Part shown: positions 32,674 through 43,906 of the stretch, in pieces
How positions within the stretch are numbered: the first letter of the stretch is position 1
Layout: each line of letters opens with the position of its first letter
DNA from: Sycobia sp. Sy_11
Taxonomy: Eukaryota; Arthropoda; Insecta; Hymenoptera; Epichrysomallidae
DNA length: 64,000 bases
Direction of reading: 5' to 3'
NCBI GenBank assembly: GCA_018907035.1
Contig: JACCIC010000029.1
Coordinates: 2,576,001-2,640,000, forward strand
Position numbers and translations under genes: made by a program
The notes under the pieces: generated by a model
What the model saw: the letters and a program-made list of their open reading frames with translations, nothing else
Databases searched by the model: none
What the model was told of the DNA's origin: nothing

Positions 32674-33325
32674 TACCGAATAAAAGACCGAATTGATTCT
32701 TTGGCGCCTTGTTTTCTGTAACTAATTTGATATTCTAAGTTTCTCGATTTTCCTGGTGATAAGTAGAAATTTCTCATTTCTATTTCTAACTCCTCTAACG
32801 TACTTACTGCATAATTTCGATGCCATAATTGTGCGTCTCCTCGGAGTAATTCAGGATAACCTCTTAGAATTTCTGCATCAGTATATTTATAAGCTTTTTG
32901 TAGTTCTCTTACTCGTTCTCAGAAAGCGTATATATCTTTTCCGTCGAAATGACAGTTCCATTTGCTCATTTCATGAAGTACTTTTTCACTTGAATTAGTT
33001 GTTTCATTCGCTGTGTTAAATATTTGATTATTTCACTTCTCATTCTGTTAATTGGTGATGAAGAGCCAGGAGGCTTTTGTAAGCTTCGTAAATGACTTAA
33101 TTCAACCTCCAATTACTCTAACTCTCGTGTTCTATCGAGTTCTTCTTTATAATCCGGTGCATCAATTGGTTTATCGATATATTCTCCTGGGTGAGCTCGA
33201 ACGTAGTTAACAAGCCGAATCTTTAGTAAAGGTACATTTCCTTCACTATCTACGTTTATTTTTCTTAGTTCATCTATCAACTGATCTTTAGTTAGACGAT
33301 ATAACATGATACTTTCAAAAAACAA
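32674..33325 (-). pseudogene. Gag of the long-LTR element, N-terminal frame open
   Basis: The minus frame 33,325-33,113 (70 codons) starts within 15 codons of an AT-rich leader and reads LTKDQLIDELRKINVDSEGN. This has the look of a SAP-like two-helix segment seen at the start of some Gypsy gags. The downstream gag has stops and frame changes, and I found no zinc knuckle. Gag here would form the particle. Confidence 0.6.
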
Positions 33326-33439
33326 AGTTTTATTATTTTATACAATATTGTATGTTGTTTTTTACTGTATTAATATTTACAATATTAATTCAAGTTGAAA
33401 TTTTGAATCATTTAAAAATTTAATTTTCGGTCTTACATT

Positions 33440-33445
<6 letters not shown>

Positions 33446-33482
<37 letters not shown>
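33446..33482. repeat. (TA)n microsatellite in the element leader
   Basis: About eighteen TA units between the primer site and gag start of the long-LTR element. Confidence 0.95.
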
Positions 33483-33487
<5 letters not shown>

Positions 33488-33521
33488 GTTATTCGCGTGT
33501 TTTTTATACGCTTTATTATTA

Positions 33522-33539
33522 ATCCATGTTCGGGCGGCG
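33522..33539 (-). other. tRNA-Lys-like primer-binding site
   Basis: On the minus strand CGCCGCCCGAACATGGAT directly follows the LTR end. It agrees at 14 of 18 positions with the tRNA-Lys type site TGGCGCCCGAACAGGGAC. A Lys primer and very long LTRs are features of the Osvaldo-like Gypsy lineage; the lineage call is inference. Confidence 0.7.
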
Positions 33540-35288
33540 TGTAACGATCCGTCCCCTATCTTCTTCTCGCGGTTTAACAATTAAATATTCTTTTAGGGTT
33601 CTTAGGAAGATGGAGGATCGTGTCGGGACGGGCGGATTCATTAGGTGAATAACTCTTTGAAATTTTATTAGATGCTAATAAAAGTAACTCTATTTATTTA
33701 ATCACTAAAGAAATATCAGAATAGCAAGAAAAATAATAATAACAATAGGTAATAATAAAGCAATTATGTTAGTCGTCTATTCAGCCTTGATTTCGCTAGT
33801 CACCCCTATAACAAACAAAAAAGAACAAAAAATATTATAATATTTTACTATTTAATAATTTTTTTCATTTTATAATTTTATATTTCCGTGTATTTCGTCG
33901 CGATATAAATTCCTAATCGTATTATCGGGTATTCAGCCTTGACCAATTTTCGCTCTCTCTCTTTATTTACTTTTGGTCATCTACTTCCACGGCCTGAGTT
34001 TTCGCTTTCTCGCAGTTTATCGTATTTATTTTTATGTCATTCCGAGGAGCTCCTCGTCAATAATATAAAATTATTTATTTTTCAATAATTCAGGAGCGGC
34101 TGATCTTATTTAAAAATTATTATACGCTTTCATTTATTAATTATAAATTTGTTACAATATTAAGTAAATACTTATAATTTTACGTGATTCTATTAGTTTT
34201 AATTCCATATTTACTTTTATGATATATATTATTTACCTTCGACATGTCTCGCTACAATTTAGATTCGGAGAAACGTCGCGCCTTTTCCTATAACACTTTA
34301 ATTCTATGGATTTTCCTATCTGGACGATTTATCGACACAATACTATTATTCTGCATTAGCCTAGATGTATTAATTCGAGGAGCGCCTCGTCATTAATACC
34401 TCGTTAATTTTATTTCTGATTAAGGAGCGCCTTTTCGCAGAGATAAAATCTGACTCTTAATTTTTTACAGATGAACGAAATGCCCTACGGAGTTTAATAT
34501 ATTATGTTGAGGAGCACCTCGTCAATTATATATTTTCTAACTCAATTTCTGACAAAGGAGCGCCTTTACTCAGAAATAGGATTCTTCCTTTTTCGTTAGC
34601 CTTCTCGAGTGTCGCTCGGTGCGGTATTTTTTGTGAGCAAGGGAGAGCCCTTTCCTACACGAGAAATTATATCTTCAAACGAGCAAGGGAGCGCCTTTTC
34701 CTTGTTGAAGAGTTTGCACCGGGAGACGACGGGTCGGTCGGTCGAATTTTGCTGTTTCCCTTTCTTCACTTCAGAGGTACCTTCTTCAGCAAATGCTGAA
34801 AACAAATAGGTCTTTTATCGAAAAATAACGCACTTTTATACGCACGAAAAGTACGTTATTTCATTTTAAATTGTAATTTTATCCGTTCTTATTGGTCGTT
34901 TATTTATTTAGTGACCGCTGGTAGGATTTAGCTATATTATTATACAATACAAGTAAACTAGCTTTTATTTAACATTGGATTATGAGCGTTATTTATTCAC
35001 TATACTATATCTACATATCTATAATATCTATTACTCGCCGTGAGTAACGCACATTACAATATTAAAAAGCCATTGCTATCTCTGGCGCCTACATTTGCGT
35101 TGGCTGAAAGTACGAAACAACACATTGTGTTTGTTGACACTCTGTGTCAGCACAATATAAAGCATCCCGGAACACACTGAAGTTTTACCAATCGAGTGGC
35201 TCCCTTTCTACTGTCTATCTGGGACAGTCTCCTCTTTCGTACAAGACATATTTATAGAAAATTTAATATTCAATTCATACCTATGACG
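33540..35288 (-). mobile_element. Long LTR of the Gypsy-type element (right copy, 5' LTR)
   Basis: Partner of 26,220-27,976. The inner edge begins TGTAACGATCC next to the primer site. The outer edge stops matching after ATGACG, so the last few bases (TTACA) have been lost or changed and no clean target duplication can be read. Differences between the LTRs are scattered singles (for example near 33,913, 33,984 and 34,338), apart from the first 120 bp. Confidence 0.92.
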
Positions 35289-35924
35289 CTCGTTAATTTT
35301 AAAATTAAAAATAAAGTACTTTGAAATGAATCTCAAGTTAATTAATTTAGTTAAATTTAAATTTTATGAAAATTAATTTAATGCAAAATACTAATAAAAA
35401 ATCAAGATGCATCATAGAAGTTAATTCAATCTGTAAATTATTTTCGATTAACATTAATAATCCATTTTCAAAAAAGTTTTCTTTTTTAATTCAAGTAAAT
35501 GTCGAGTTTTACGATTTTTATCTAAAGACCGTCTGGAATAATTTTGTATATTTTCGTGCTCATTCAAACATTTATAAAAAATTTCCATTTCTACACTCTT
35601 AATACACATTTTTTTCTACTTAGGCATACTATATCATTTTATTGTAGTATACGATATCATTTTTAATATAAATATATTTAAGCTTCTGCATACATGTAAT
35701 ATTTGGAATTCTGCACATATTCAAAATTCTTATATCAGCGAGAACATACATCCGTAAAAAATCTAAAATACATACTTAGACTAATGTTTTTTAGGAGACT
35801 AACTTAGTTTCCGACCTTTTTTAACCGATTTTATATAGCTATTAAATGGTTAATATGAATTTATAAAATAATTAGGTTATTTTTGCTATTTATAGCTTGT
35901 AAGAGAGAGACAGAAAAAGAGTGG

Positions 35925-35966
<42 letters not shown>

Positions 35967-36086
35967 AAGCTGGAAGGAGGAATAACAAGGAAAAAAGAGA
36001 GCGTGAGAGAGAGAGAGAGAGAGAGGGGGAGAATATATATATATTATATAGGAAGATATATATATATATTATATATATATTATAGG

Positions 36087-36131
<45 letters not shown>
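35289..36131. other. AT-rich stretch with GA repeat and an orphan terminal repeat
   Basis: No gene was recognised. It contains (GA)n tracts at 35,925-35,961 and 36,005-36,027 and (TA)n tracts up to 36,130. Near 35,788-35,830 is TTAGGAGACTAACTTAGTTT followed by CCGACC, very like the terminal repeat of the mariner family at 22,220 and 61,453, probably a remnant end. Confidence 0.6.
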
Positions 36132-36132
<1 letters not shown>

Positions 36133-37425
36133 TAGGAGTGTGAATAAGTCTTTCCCGTTTTTTGTAAGAGATGGCGCCACCAATACTGTGCGAGTATTCA
36201 ATGGTTACATATGTCATAATCAAAGCTTATTCATATGTCAACAATTCCATACTAACACATTAGTTAAAATTTTTTCGCATCATAAATTTTTGATATCGTG
36301 AAAATGTCGAAATTTGAGCCGAGTCGACGTCATTTGCGGGAAGTTTCACTTTATTGGTTCAATTTGAAGAAATCTGCTGCCGAGACGCATCGATTGCTTC
36401 AGGAGGCTTATGGAGAAGGTTGTGTCGATGATTCAAGTGTTCGCGAATGGTTTCGACGCTTCAAAAGCGGTGATTTCGACGTGGAAGACAAGGAGCGTTC
36501 CGGGCGGCCGCAAATCTTTGAAGATCGAGAATTGGCGACTTTGCTTGATGAAGATTCTTGTCAAACGCAAGAAGAACTTGCTGAAGCATTGGGAGTTGAC
36601 CGAACAACCATTTCCAAGCTTTTGAAAGCCATGGGAATGATCCAAAAGCAAGGAAATATGGTGCCGTACGAACTGAAGCTGAGAGACGTCGAACGGCGTT
36701 TTTTCACTTGCGAACAGCTGCTTCAGCGACATAAAAGAAAGGGTTTTCTGCATCGTATCGTGACTGGCGATGAAAAGTGGATACGTTACGATAATCCGAA
36801 GCGAAGAAAATCATAGGGACTACCCGGCCATGCATCATCATCGACGGCCAAGCCAAATATTCATGGCGCCAAGCTCATGCTCTGTATATGGTGGGACCAG
36901 CTAGGTATGGTTTACTTGGTTTACTATGAGCTTCTGAAACCGAATGAAAGGATCACAGGCGAGGTCTATCGACGACAATTGATGCGTTTGCGCCGCGCAC
37001 TGCGAGAAAAACGGCCACAATACTCCGACAGGCACGACAAAGTTATTTTGCAACATGACAATGCTCGCCCACATGTTGCACCGCCGGTGAAAACATACTT
37101 AGAAACGCTCAAATGGGAAGTCCTACCCCACCCGCCGTATAGTCCAGACGTTGCTCCGTCTGATTACCATCTCTTCAGATCGATGACGCATGGCCTGGCT
37201 GACCAGCACTTCCATTCCTACGAGGAAGCCAAAAAATGGGTGGATGACTGGATAGAGGCCAAACCGGTCGAATTTTTTCGCAACGGGATTCGTATGTTAC
37301 CAGAAAGATGGCTATAGTTGTAGCTAGCGATGGCCAATACTTTCAATAATTCATTTGTAACCATTTTTTCACAATAAAGGCTCAAAATTTGAAAAAAAAC
37401 GGGAAAGACCTATTCACATACCTGA
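36132..37425 (+). mobile_element. Near-complete mariner transposon (1,294 bp)
   Basis: Terminal inverted repeats TTAGGAGTGTGAATAAGTCT and TCAGGTATGTGAATAGGTCT (read inward), each followed by TTCCCGTTTTTT, flank the element. It sits in a TA duplication (36130-36131 and 37426-37427). The length is typical for mariner. It is the best-preserved DNA transposon in the window. Confidence 0.95.
36298..37349 (+). pseudogene. Mariner transposase with one in-frame stop and a C-terminal frameshift
   Basis: The frame opens MKMSKFEPSRRHLREVSLYW and has a helix-turn-helix region with LAEALGVDRTTISKLLKAMG (residues ~94-113). The DD34D triad is complete: D158 in TGDEKW, D254 in HDNARPH and D289 in PSDYHLF, with exactly 34 residues between the last two. 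A TAG at 36814-36816 interrupts the frame where mariners usually have the Trp of K-S-W-G; a single G-to-A change would explain it. Near 36,905 there is a small duplication (VYLVYYELL). At 37,313 a frame change replaces the usual end V-A-S-D-G-Q-Y-F, which is readable in another frame and ends at 37,349. The transposase would bind the end repeats and cut and paste the element. Confidence 0.9.
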
Positions 37426-37770
37426 TATTATAATACACACTTCTGTGTTAGTCCCTCTGATCTGTAACAAAACAAGACTGATTCCTTATGTTAAATCTAT
37501 ATTATATCTGATTAAGTTCAACTATATTTCGCATACTTCTTATTTTAAACGGTATTTACAACTTAGAATGAAATATTGTACTTAGGTCAACTGTTCTGAA
37601 TTCAATCAATAAATATTTTTACCGGTCTTACAGTCTTTATAAGATAATATATATTTTATGTATTATATATAAACAATTGTATACAATTGTGTAAACCCTA
37701 CTTATGTTTACTAGTTAATAATATATTATCAGTTCTTAGTATACTATAATTGAAAACACATTGAACATAC

Positions 37771-38430
37771 CAGGTGAGCTTAAAACTCGTGGACTGAAGC
37801 ATATATTACTATGTTTAAATCCATATGATTTTTAGTTATTATCAACCTTCTCAACATATCTATATAAATTTGACAGTTGCCGCACATTTGCTTCATGAGA
37901 TGTAGTATTGTGAGTAAAACATTTTTGATTATGCAAAAAGATAAAGAGCAACTTGATGTATTAATCAGATATTACTTTTTTCCGAAAAAAATACTATTGA
38001 TGCCAAGACTTGATATTACTCGGTCACTACACTAAAAAAGTCTACGGATGAAATGTGGCTTGCTAAATTTAAACGAGGCAAAATGAACATCGAAGATGCT
38101 ACAAGGGAGGGAGGAAAGGGAGGCCTATTAAACGCTGTTACCGACAAATATAACAATAAAGTCTACAACAGAATTTTAAATGATCGTATAGTGAAGTTAA
38201 TCGTGAAAGCTGAGACTAAAGATATTAAAAGAATGTGTTTGATATATCGTGCATGAATATTTGGACATGCGAACGCTGTGCAATGTGAGTATTACCTGTG
38301 TTCACAATCGATCAAAAACAGCAACCTGTTGATGATTCGCAGCAATATGTAGCGATATTCAACTGTAATCATGACGAATTTTTTCGTCGATATACAAAGT
38401 ATGATCAAAAACTAAGGTCAGTTTTTATTT
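37771..38430 (+). mobile_element. Mariner relic of another subfamily, 5' half
   Basis: A possible end repeat CCAGGTGAGCTTAAAACTCG near 37,770 is followed by transposase N-terminal sequence: DVLIRYYFFPKK, then LAKFKRGKMNIEDATREGG, then AVTDKYNNKVYNRILNDRIVK and TIDQKQQPVDDSQQYVAIF. This is the H-T-H and linker part of an irritans-like mariner. It stops near 38,430 before any catalytic Asp is clear and is followed at once by a mariner relic in the other orientation. Confidence 0.65.
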
Positions 38431-39150
38431 TCGTCAAAAACTATTCATTTATTCATCAATATTTATGTGTCCCCTTTCAAGTAATCCCTCTCAGATATAA
38501 TACGCTTGTGCCTGTGCTGTTTACAATCTTCAAGCATTTCTGATAAGCACTTTTTAGTATAGTCTTGAGTTCTTCCAGCTTTGAAGTCTTTACCTCTTTC
38601 ATTGTAGTAAAACGCCATTCGTTCATAGATCTTTTCAGTTTTGCGAACAGAAATAAATCACAGGGGCATAAACATCTGATGAAGATGGTAGCTGAAGCAT
38701 GAGTACACTGTATTAGTGACGAATAAATTACGAACAAGCCATAACGTTCGAGCAAGCGCATTATCGTGTTGCAACTGGTTTTTCCACAATTTTGAATGTG
38801 TTTCGTATTGATCCAAATAAAAGGCGCTTAACTTCAAGGTAATACTTCTTATTAACTATACGACCTTGTGGTAAAAACTCTTTCTGTACCATGCTATTCT
38901 CATCAAGTAAAATATTAAGTAACACCTTGACATTTGATAGAACTTGACGTACTTTGTTTATCAATAATGCTTCCATGAGATGGTTAAGCCTTAGTTTCCA
39001 CGAGATAATCATACGTTCACGATTCATAACCTGTTGTGATCCTTTTTAACAAATCTTGTCATCATTGATGTCATTCAACAGCGCCTAAACAATGTTCTGG
39101 CGATGTTTCTTTTGTTCAAAAATTAACAATTTCGGAATCCATCACTACAC
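38431..39150 (-). mobile_element. Mariner relic, C-terminal two thirds
   Basis: Minus strand, frames 39,027-38,761 and 38,761-38,477. They contain VLLNILLDENSMVQKEFLPQ, then (after loss of the second-Asp region) CDLFLFAKLKRSMNEWRFTT and EELKTILKSAYQKCLKI. The D of P-C-D-L-F-L-F is the third catalytic Asp. The first-Asp segment T-G-D-E is destroyed by a frame change near 39,030. Confidence 0.65.
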
Positions 39151-39690
39151 TCCAGAGTCCAATTGGCAGTCTGCTGAGTAGACAGAACACGACGAATAAA
39201 ATCCAATTTGCAACAATCGAATGGCAATTTTATGATACCAGTATTTTGATATGTGCATGGTATAATATTCATCAAGTACCTAACGAAGGGACGTACCATC
39301 AATAGTGATTATTATATAGCGTTGCGGACCGTTTGAAGAAAATCACGAAAAAATGGCCCCATTTGAAGAAGAAAAAAGTGTTGTTTCATCAAGGCAATAC
39401 ACTATTATATAAATTTATGAAAATGAGGGCACAATTACATGAATTAGGCTATGAATTCTTTTCCCATTCACGGTATTCTGCGGATCTACTTCTAGTGACA
39501 TTTTCTTTTTTGCAGATCTCCAACGAATGCTCGCTGAAAAAATGCTCTGATAAAGAGGTAACTGAGGCTTATTTTGATTCTAAAGAGAAATCCTACTATA
39601 AAAATAGTATTGGAAAACTGTATGATCGTTATAATCATTGTGTCGCCCTCAAGAGTAACTATATTAAGTGAGAAAATCCAATATTATTTT
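39151..39690 (+). mobile_element. Mariner relic, C-terminal half
   Basis: The 112-codon plus frame from 39,333 reads LKKKKVLFHQGNTLLYKFMK (the H-Q-D-N of the family has become H-Q-G-N, so the second catalytic Asp is lost), then LGYEFFSHSRYSADLLL and ...EAYFDSKEKSYYKNSIGKLYDRYNHC. Upstream, 39,210-39,330 contains readable pieces of the preceding strand. It ends NYIK, as do complete relatives. Terminal repeats were not located. Confidence 0.65.
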
Positions 39691-39778
39691 AAAAAAATGT
39701 TTTACTATGTTAGCCGATGAACTGCCCAGCCGATCTGTTATCATAAAATTATAAGTACCGATGTGTGATGTAAATATA

Positions 39779-40720
39779 CAGGTTTGGTTGCTCAAATAAG
39801 TTTCCAACGTTTTTCAAAGTATGGCGTCACCAATGCATCCGCGCAGAAATTTCAGACCTCATGTATTATATTTGTAGGTTGTATTTGTCCATAATTTTTC
39901 ATCATTATATTTGAACATTTTTTTGGCATTATTTATTTTATCGAGAAAAATTGTGGTAAATAAACGTCATTTGCGGGAAGCGCTGCTTCTTTAATATGAA
40001 GAAAAGTGCGGCTGAGGGCTATCGTTTGATTGCGGCAATTTAAAAGTGAATTGGCATGCCGCGAGTGGTTCAATTGGTTCAAAATTGGTGATTTTGAAGT
40101 TGAAGGGAAGGATCGCTCTGTAAAGTCCGAAAATTTTAGCCAGAGAAACTTGATCCATTATCATAGGCAAGAAGCTGTTGTCCTGCTTCTAAAAGCATTA
40201 GTATTTATTCAAAACATTGAAAACTCAGTGCCTTAAGAAATGAAGCAGAGACGTCGAACGTCGATTTTGCAACTTATTCATTTGAAGCGTGCATTACAGA
40301 AAAAACGGTCAGAATATGAGACCATGCATGAGTCTGTAATTTTTTATTACGATAACGCTCAGCCATATGCTGCGACTTCGGTCAAAAACTATTTGGGGAA
40401 TAATGAATGGGAAATTCTGCTTCATCCGCCCTAGAGTCCAGACTTGGCACCATTTTACTACCATTTATTTCGATCAATGCAGAACGCTCTTCTAGGAATA
40501 CGCTTTTTCAGTAGATGGATTTAAAAATTCGCTCGATACGTTCTTGGACCCAATAGACGAGAAATTTTTTTGGTTCGAAATTCATCAATTGACAGAAAGT
40601 TGGGAAAAATTTATAGCTTCCAATGGAGACTACTTTGAATAAAGGATATGTAACCATCTTTTCATAATAAAACCTTGCATTTTGGAAAAAAAAACGCTTG
40701 AAACTTACTTCTACATCCAG
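39779..40720 (+). mobile_element. Internally deleted mariner (942 bp), family 'g'
   Basis: Ends CAGGTTTGGTTGCTCAAATA... and, read inward, CTGGATGTAGAAGTAAGTTT..., both continuing into (T)TTCCAACG / TTTCAAGCG. They sit in TA (39777-39778; TA follows 40,720). The plus strand keeps N-terminal pieces (RHLREALLL, REWFNWFKIGDFEVEGKDRS). After a deletion of the catalytic middle it resumes with LIHLKRALQKKRSEYETMHES, YYDNAQPYAATSVKNYL and IRFFSRW. The second catalytic Asp is kept and the third is lost (P-F-Y-Y-H-L-F for P-S-D-Y-H-L-F). The same deleted family occurs at 53,646 and 49,585. Confidence 0.85.
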
Positions 40721-41310
40721 TATATAATATTTATTAAATAATTCAATGGCTATAAAATCATGTATGATATAAAATACCGCACCAGGTACGATTCACTATA
40801 AATATACTAGTAGATTTAAAAAGTCATTGGCATATATGGATCAATGTCTGTGAGCCAATCGGGGCTCGGAGAAGTGGGTCATCACCTGCGAGCGAGGAAA
40901 AGGAGGTCAAACGAAGCGAAACAAGGCGAAGTCGAGCGAACGGGGCAAAGACCAGTAGTTTTTATTTTTCCTGATTGACGACGCTCGCGTAACTACATGG
41001 ATATACGGACGCATTGACGAAGCGACGTTCACGCCTTTAAACGCCTTTAAACGTTCACGCCTAAAATAGTGTATTTAGACAATCATTTTATGTCTCTTGG
41101 CGTCATGTCCCTTTGCAACTTCCTGCCAGAAATCATCTCAAATCAAGTTACCATGGTTGCATTAAATTACGCTTTTTATAATCAATGATTGTAATTATAA
41201 TTAAGTTATTTTTTTACTTAGAAAACTAAGCTTTCTATCTATCTAAATTACACAATTAAAATTTTGTGAATTCCGGCTCTATGCCCGTCTACAAAAAAAA
41301 TGTTCTTTAT

Positions 41311-41370
<60 letters not shown>

Positions 41371-41845
41371 ACTCTCACTCTGTTTCTCTGTCTCTCCCCG
41401 CCTTTTACACTTTACAAATCATGGCAATAGACTGCATAGATGTACAATGCCATATGCCATAATTTTAGTCATTAGTGAAAAATTTTACAGATTCGCTTTT
41501 ATTTTAAAAAAGAAAATTGCTTTTGTATACTCTCGTCTCTGTAATTTTTAGCATCAGCAATAGGAGTTGCTAGTCCAGACTGCTCCTGCTATACTTTTAT
41601 ACTTACTCAGTTTTTCGTTTTTAAAATTATCTAAATTATATAAATATTTTGTAATTAACTTATTTATTAATGAACTAATTATATACTTAACGAATATATC
41701 AAACTAATGTTAATTTATTTAATTAGACTGTAAGACCAATAGAAATTTTTGTTAATTTATCTAGATATAGTAGACATAAGCATAATTAAATTAAGTTAAT
41801 TAACTAATTATGCCGAATAAAAATAAATGAATTAAAAATGGCCAA
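40721..41845. other. No gene recognised; contains a (CT)n microsatellite
   Basis: 40,850-41,060 is GC-richer with repeats of GCGA/GAGCGA wording and a short tandem (ACGCCTTTAAACG twice near 41,030-41,055). The rest is AT-rich. A (CT)n tract lies at 41,319-41,364. Confidence 0.6.
41319..41364. repeat. (CT)n microsatellite
   Basis: About 23 CT units followed by CACTCT variants. The Ser-Leu frame across it is an artefact. Confidence 0.97.
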
Positions 41846-41849
41846 ATCA

Positions 41850-42800
41850 AGTGTATGATGGGCTTATAAACTAAATAAAGCTGCATTAGAAAATGAGTTA
41901 ATGTTACACGGCCTAAGTATTGATAGTGCTCACATTATACTTACACAGCGTTTATTAACATTTGTTCACGCTCATACTGAGTTGTGTCAAGAAAAACTCG
42001 TTGATAAATCCGATTTCGACAAAGACTTCGGCCGCACCAAAGACATAGAAACTCCACTCCGATATCAAGCAAATAAATAATAATCATTCTGCACGAATAA
42101 TTTTTCAATTACGATAACGATAGTAAATCAGATGAGGACATACATGATTTTACATGAATTTCATTAAGCAGATGAATTTCAACGTGTATATCGTCTCTTG
42201 GACCGTTAAATTCATGCAGACTTCCCTCAATTAGTACGAAGAGACTCGCAGCTCTGGCATCGGAATTACGCTACAAACTTACATACAAGAACAAACTTAC
42301 ACAGAAAAATTATAGGAAACTCTTTGAAAATGTTCTTTGTCAACTAGTGAACTGAGGCATCTTGATGTACAAATACATAATAGGATACAAGACACCGGGG
42401 AAAATATACATAGTTTTTCCCTTCGCTCGTTATATTAATGCAAAGACGAGAATGTTTTATCGAAGAACAGTAAACTGAAACAATGTTTTATAACAGGAAA
42501 GTTGAATGCTCTGGTCATATTCTCCAAGAAAGTGTAAAAAACACTATAGATATAATTTAAAATGTCGAAAAATTGTTACAAACCAAAAAACCAAAGAAAA
42601 CGAAGAGAATGAAATGAAATCTCACCGGTCAAATCCTAAGTGATCGCACAGTAGTCCTGAATATTCGAAGTTTATGCATACAAGTAGTCTCGCCATCTTT
42701 TATGGAAGAGAATTATGCAGCTAGAAGTATAAACAAACTGACATGATGAACAAACCGATAATTTTCCGATCCTAAAGTGCTGAGAATAAAATTTAAATGC
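41850..42800 (+). pseudogene. Possible LTR-retrotransposon gag relic
   Basis: The plus-strand translation gives LNKAALENELMLHGLSIDSA and VHAHTELCQEKLVDK near 41,870-42,030. Near 42,485 it reads M-F-Y-N-R-K-V-E-C-S-G-H-I, which could be a damaged zinc knuckle. Stops are frequent. The composition (charged, then knuckle-like) suggests gag, but no family was fixed. Confidence 0.3.
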
Positions 42801-42974
42801 CATACAGTCAGAAATGACACACAGCCCGATCGAAGAAATTAAGATATTTTAAGAGTAGCAGATATACGATTTATCAACACGTTTATTTTTTCATCTACGC
42901 ATACGATCTGGGCATATCATCTCTATACGGATCGTCCTATCGAGAAAAAGACTTACCAGAGAAAGTTATCTGGT

Positions 42975-43470
42975 AGACTCCTGTCCGAAAAAGGCTATCC
43001 GACAAGAATATTTACTTACCATTTTCATTTTCACCAAGAAATTAAACTTGGAAATTTTTAATTCTGCAAGGAAAATCATACAGCAGGAAATCATGCCTGG
43101 AAACTTTGATTCAGTTTTGGCCAATAAGATAATTTCGCAAGATAATCCATCCATTTGATAGCGCCTGTATAAAAAGGCAAGCTTTCCGACATAAAAGTAA
43201 TGTTTTCTCGGTCATACGGTCGGAAGAGCCCTGGAGCTGTCCCGATTCCAGAGATTTAATCATCCTGGCTCCGTCAAAAAATCCTAAATAGTATAGTCGC
43301 GATCTTAGTTGCACGATGCTCAATAAAAGACCAACAAGCTTGACTGTGCTGACCAAATCCAAGTGAAACTTAATCCTGGTTGCATGGCGCTCCATTAAAT
43401 ACTAGCTACTTCACTAAATTATCCATCTTATTTACTGGTGAGACTTGATCCTGGTCGCGCGACCCAATGT
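42975..43470 (+). mobile_element. Possible LTR with TATA box, poly(A) signal and primer-site-like end
   Basis: CCTGTATAAAAAGGCAAGC near 43,165 is a good TATA box. CTCAATAAAAGACC near 43,320 is a poly(A) signal at the usual distance. CTGGTCGCGCGACCCAATG near 43,450 resembles a TGG-starting primer site of the BEL/roo kind. No second copy is in the window, so the edges are estimates. Confidence 0.35.
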
Positions 43471-43849
43471 TAAAGCCCAGCGGTCTCACTCCTCAGCCTA
43501 AACGAAGTCGTGATTCTGAGTGCATGTGCTGTGACGTATTTTGGTGCTTGCAAAAAGAACCTGATGCCGAGTTGAATGATCAGGGGCTGAGACTCGTTGG
43601 GTAGAGCCAAGAAGTAGCAAGCATAAGATCAGATACCTCGTTATAGATCAGTACCTTCATTGTTTTATCATTGAATTATAACATATGTAGTATATTTTGT
43701 TTCATTAAATTTTCTTCAGCACTAGTAAAGAATATAGATATATAATACGCGACAATATTATAAGAAGTGCGTGGATTAAACTAAATAATTGTGAATAAGT
43801 AAAAGTGTGCTTTCTAGTACAAAGATATATATAATCTATGTTACTTTAA

Positions 43850-43886
<37 letters not shown>
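43850..43886. repeat. (TA)n microsatellite
   Basis: Uninterrupted TA units just left of the mariner-like element. Confidence 0.95.
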
Positions 43887-43891
<5 letters not shown>

Positions 43892-43906
43892 TAATTTAAG
43901 GATCTA

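Noticed and set aside
36298..37349. Active mariner
   Set aside because: In-frame TAG at 36,814 and a C-terminal frameshift; it cannot make full transposase as read.
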